Of a stretch of DNA of 5,976 bases, positions 5,355 to 5,976 are shown one piece after another. Origin of the DNA: Ahrensia sp. (GTDB lineage: Bacteria; Pseudomonadota; Alphaproteobacteria; Rhizobiales; Rhizobiaceae); NCBI GenBank assembly GCA_024639025.1, contig JAHEJF010000137.1:1-5976 (forward strand), in the 5' to 3' direction. Both the position numbers and the translations under genes were made by a program. Position 1 is the stretch's first letter; every line of letters begins with the position of its first letter. The notes under the pieces were generated by a model. That model ran no database searches. It was given only the letters and a program-made list of their open reading frames with translations, and was not told the DNA's origin.

Positions 5355-5976
5355 GGTCGAAGAAGTCCTTCATGCGATTAAAGAACCCAGCAGATTGCGG
5401 GCTGTTTTCTTTTGCAGAGATTTCTTCGAATTCTTGTAGCAATTCACGCTGACGTTTGGAGAGGTTTTGCGGGGTTTCCACTGCAATCTGTATGTAGAGA
5501 TCACCCATTGCCGATTGCCGCATCACCGGCATGCCCTTTCCCTTCAAGCGAAATTGGCGACCAGACTGGGTGCCCTCGGGCACCTTCACACGTGTTTGCG
5601 AGCTATCAAGGCTGCCTACTTCGAATTGCCCGCCAAGTGAAGCGGTGGTCATTGAGATCGGCACTTTGCAATAGAGGTCGGCGCCATCACGCTGGAAAAA
5701 CTCATGCGGTCTGACTGAGATAAAAATGTACAAATCGCCAGCAGGACCGCCCCTGAAACCGGCTTCTCCTTCTCCGGACAGCCGAATGCGGGTTCCATCT
5801 TCGATGCCGGCTGGAATATTGACCGACAGCGTGCGCTCTTCAGTCACACGGCCCTGGCCACTGCAATCACCGCATGGATCGTTGATTACTTCGCCACGCC
5901 CGTTACAAGTATGGCATGTGCGCTCAATGGAAAAGAACCCTTGTGCGGCACGTACGCGACCTGATCCCGAACAGGT
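5344..5976 (-). CDS. dnaJ: Chaperone protein DnaJ, C-terminal part (5' end outside window)
   Basis: The frame is open from the right edge to a TAA at 5344-5346, giving the last 210 residues of DnaJ; the J domain and Gly/Phe region lie beyond the window. It opens inside the cysteine-rich zinc region: the end of zinc motif 2 (TCSGSG), full motif 3 (CHTCNGRG, residues 21-28) and motif 4 (CGDCSGQG, 35-42), so CxxCxGxG spacing is intact. The two peptide-binding beta domains follow ([24 protein letters not shown] at about 50-73; [21 protein letters not shown] at about 130-150; [12 protein letters not shown] at 158-169), then the C-terminal helix [15 protein letters not shown] and tail [13 protein letters not shown]. 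DnaJ delivers unfolded clients to DnaK and stimulates its ATPase in the cytosol. The dnaK gene is expected to the right, probably with a heat-shock (sigma-32-type) promoter not visible here. Its 3' end contains the pmtA start codon. Confidence 0.97.
   Translation of the reverse strand, partial: TCSGSGRVRAAQGFFSIERTCHTCNGRGEVINDPCGDCSGQGRVTEERTLSVNIPAGIEDGTRIRLSGEGEAGFRGGPAGDLYIFISVRPHEFFQRDGADLYCKVPISMTTASLGGQFEVGSLDSSQTRVKVPEGTQSGRQFRLKGKGMPVMRQSAMGDLYIQIAVETPQNLSKRQRELLQEFEEISAKENSPQSAGFFNRMKDFFDLGE

Noticed and set aside
1..5976. Mobile element, CRISPR array, tRNA/rRNA gene or phage remnant
   Set aside because: No transposase or integrase, no regularly spaced repeats, no tRNA-like cloverleaf and no sharp composition change were seen; the gene content is core chromosomal.

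Overview
This window looks like ordinary chromosomal DNA of an alphaproteobacterium of the Hyphomicrobiales (rhizobial) type. The reasons are a Sinorhizobium-type phospholipid N-methyltransferase (PmtA) directly behind dnaJ, an MbfA-like membrane ferritin, a DUF1330 protein, a BTLCP-type transglutaminase-like protease and CtrA-type TTAA-N7-TTAA sites. Base composition is moderate (roughly half G+C by eye), so a marine or lower-GC member of the order is more likely than a classic high-GC Rhizobium. I cannot name the genus.

Layout. At 1-237 on the plus strand is the C-terminal end of an mbfA-like gene. Every other gene is on the minus strand. Read from right to left in their own direction of transcription they are: dnaJ (3' two-thirds, running off the right edge), pmtA (start overlaps the dnaJ stop), an NADPH-dependent FMN reductase-family flavoprotein, pyrF (orotidine 5'-phosphate decarboxylase), a small DUF1330 protein, and a GNAT acetyltransferase pseudogene. 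The run ends in a weak terminator-like hairpin at about 2403-2437. A ~130-base gap then leads to a monocistronic phaZ (intracellular polyhydroxyalkanoate depolymerase, 422 aa), followed by a good intrinsic-terminator candidate. A ~180-base gap with a full CtrA box and an extra CtrA half-site precedes a secreted BTLCP protease, which converges on mbfA with only 9 bases between the stops.

How the genes fit together. The dnaJ-to-GNAT series has tight spacing (overlap of 11 bases, about 90, about 78 and 17 bases, then 23 bases) and one direction, so it is probably read as one or two transcripts. It joins a heat-shock chaperone to phosphatidylcholine synthesis, and then to housekeeping pyrimidine synthesis. 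phaZ releases 3-hydroxybutyrate from carbon-storage granules. The BTLCP protein is exported and may be controlled by the cell-cycle regulator CtrA.

No undescribed multi-gene system is visible. The points most worth a second look are the CtrA sites at 895-966, the doubly broken GNAT gene, the dnaJ-pmtA overlap, and several inverted repeats at gene ends. Several start codons appear to be TTG; where a Shine-Dalgarno match decides between starts I say so.
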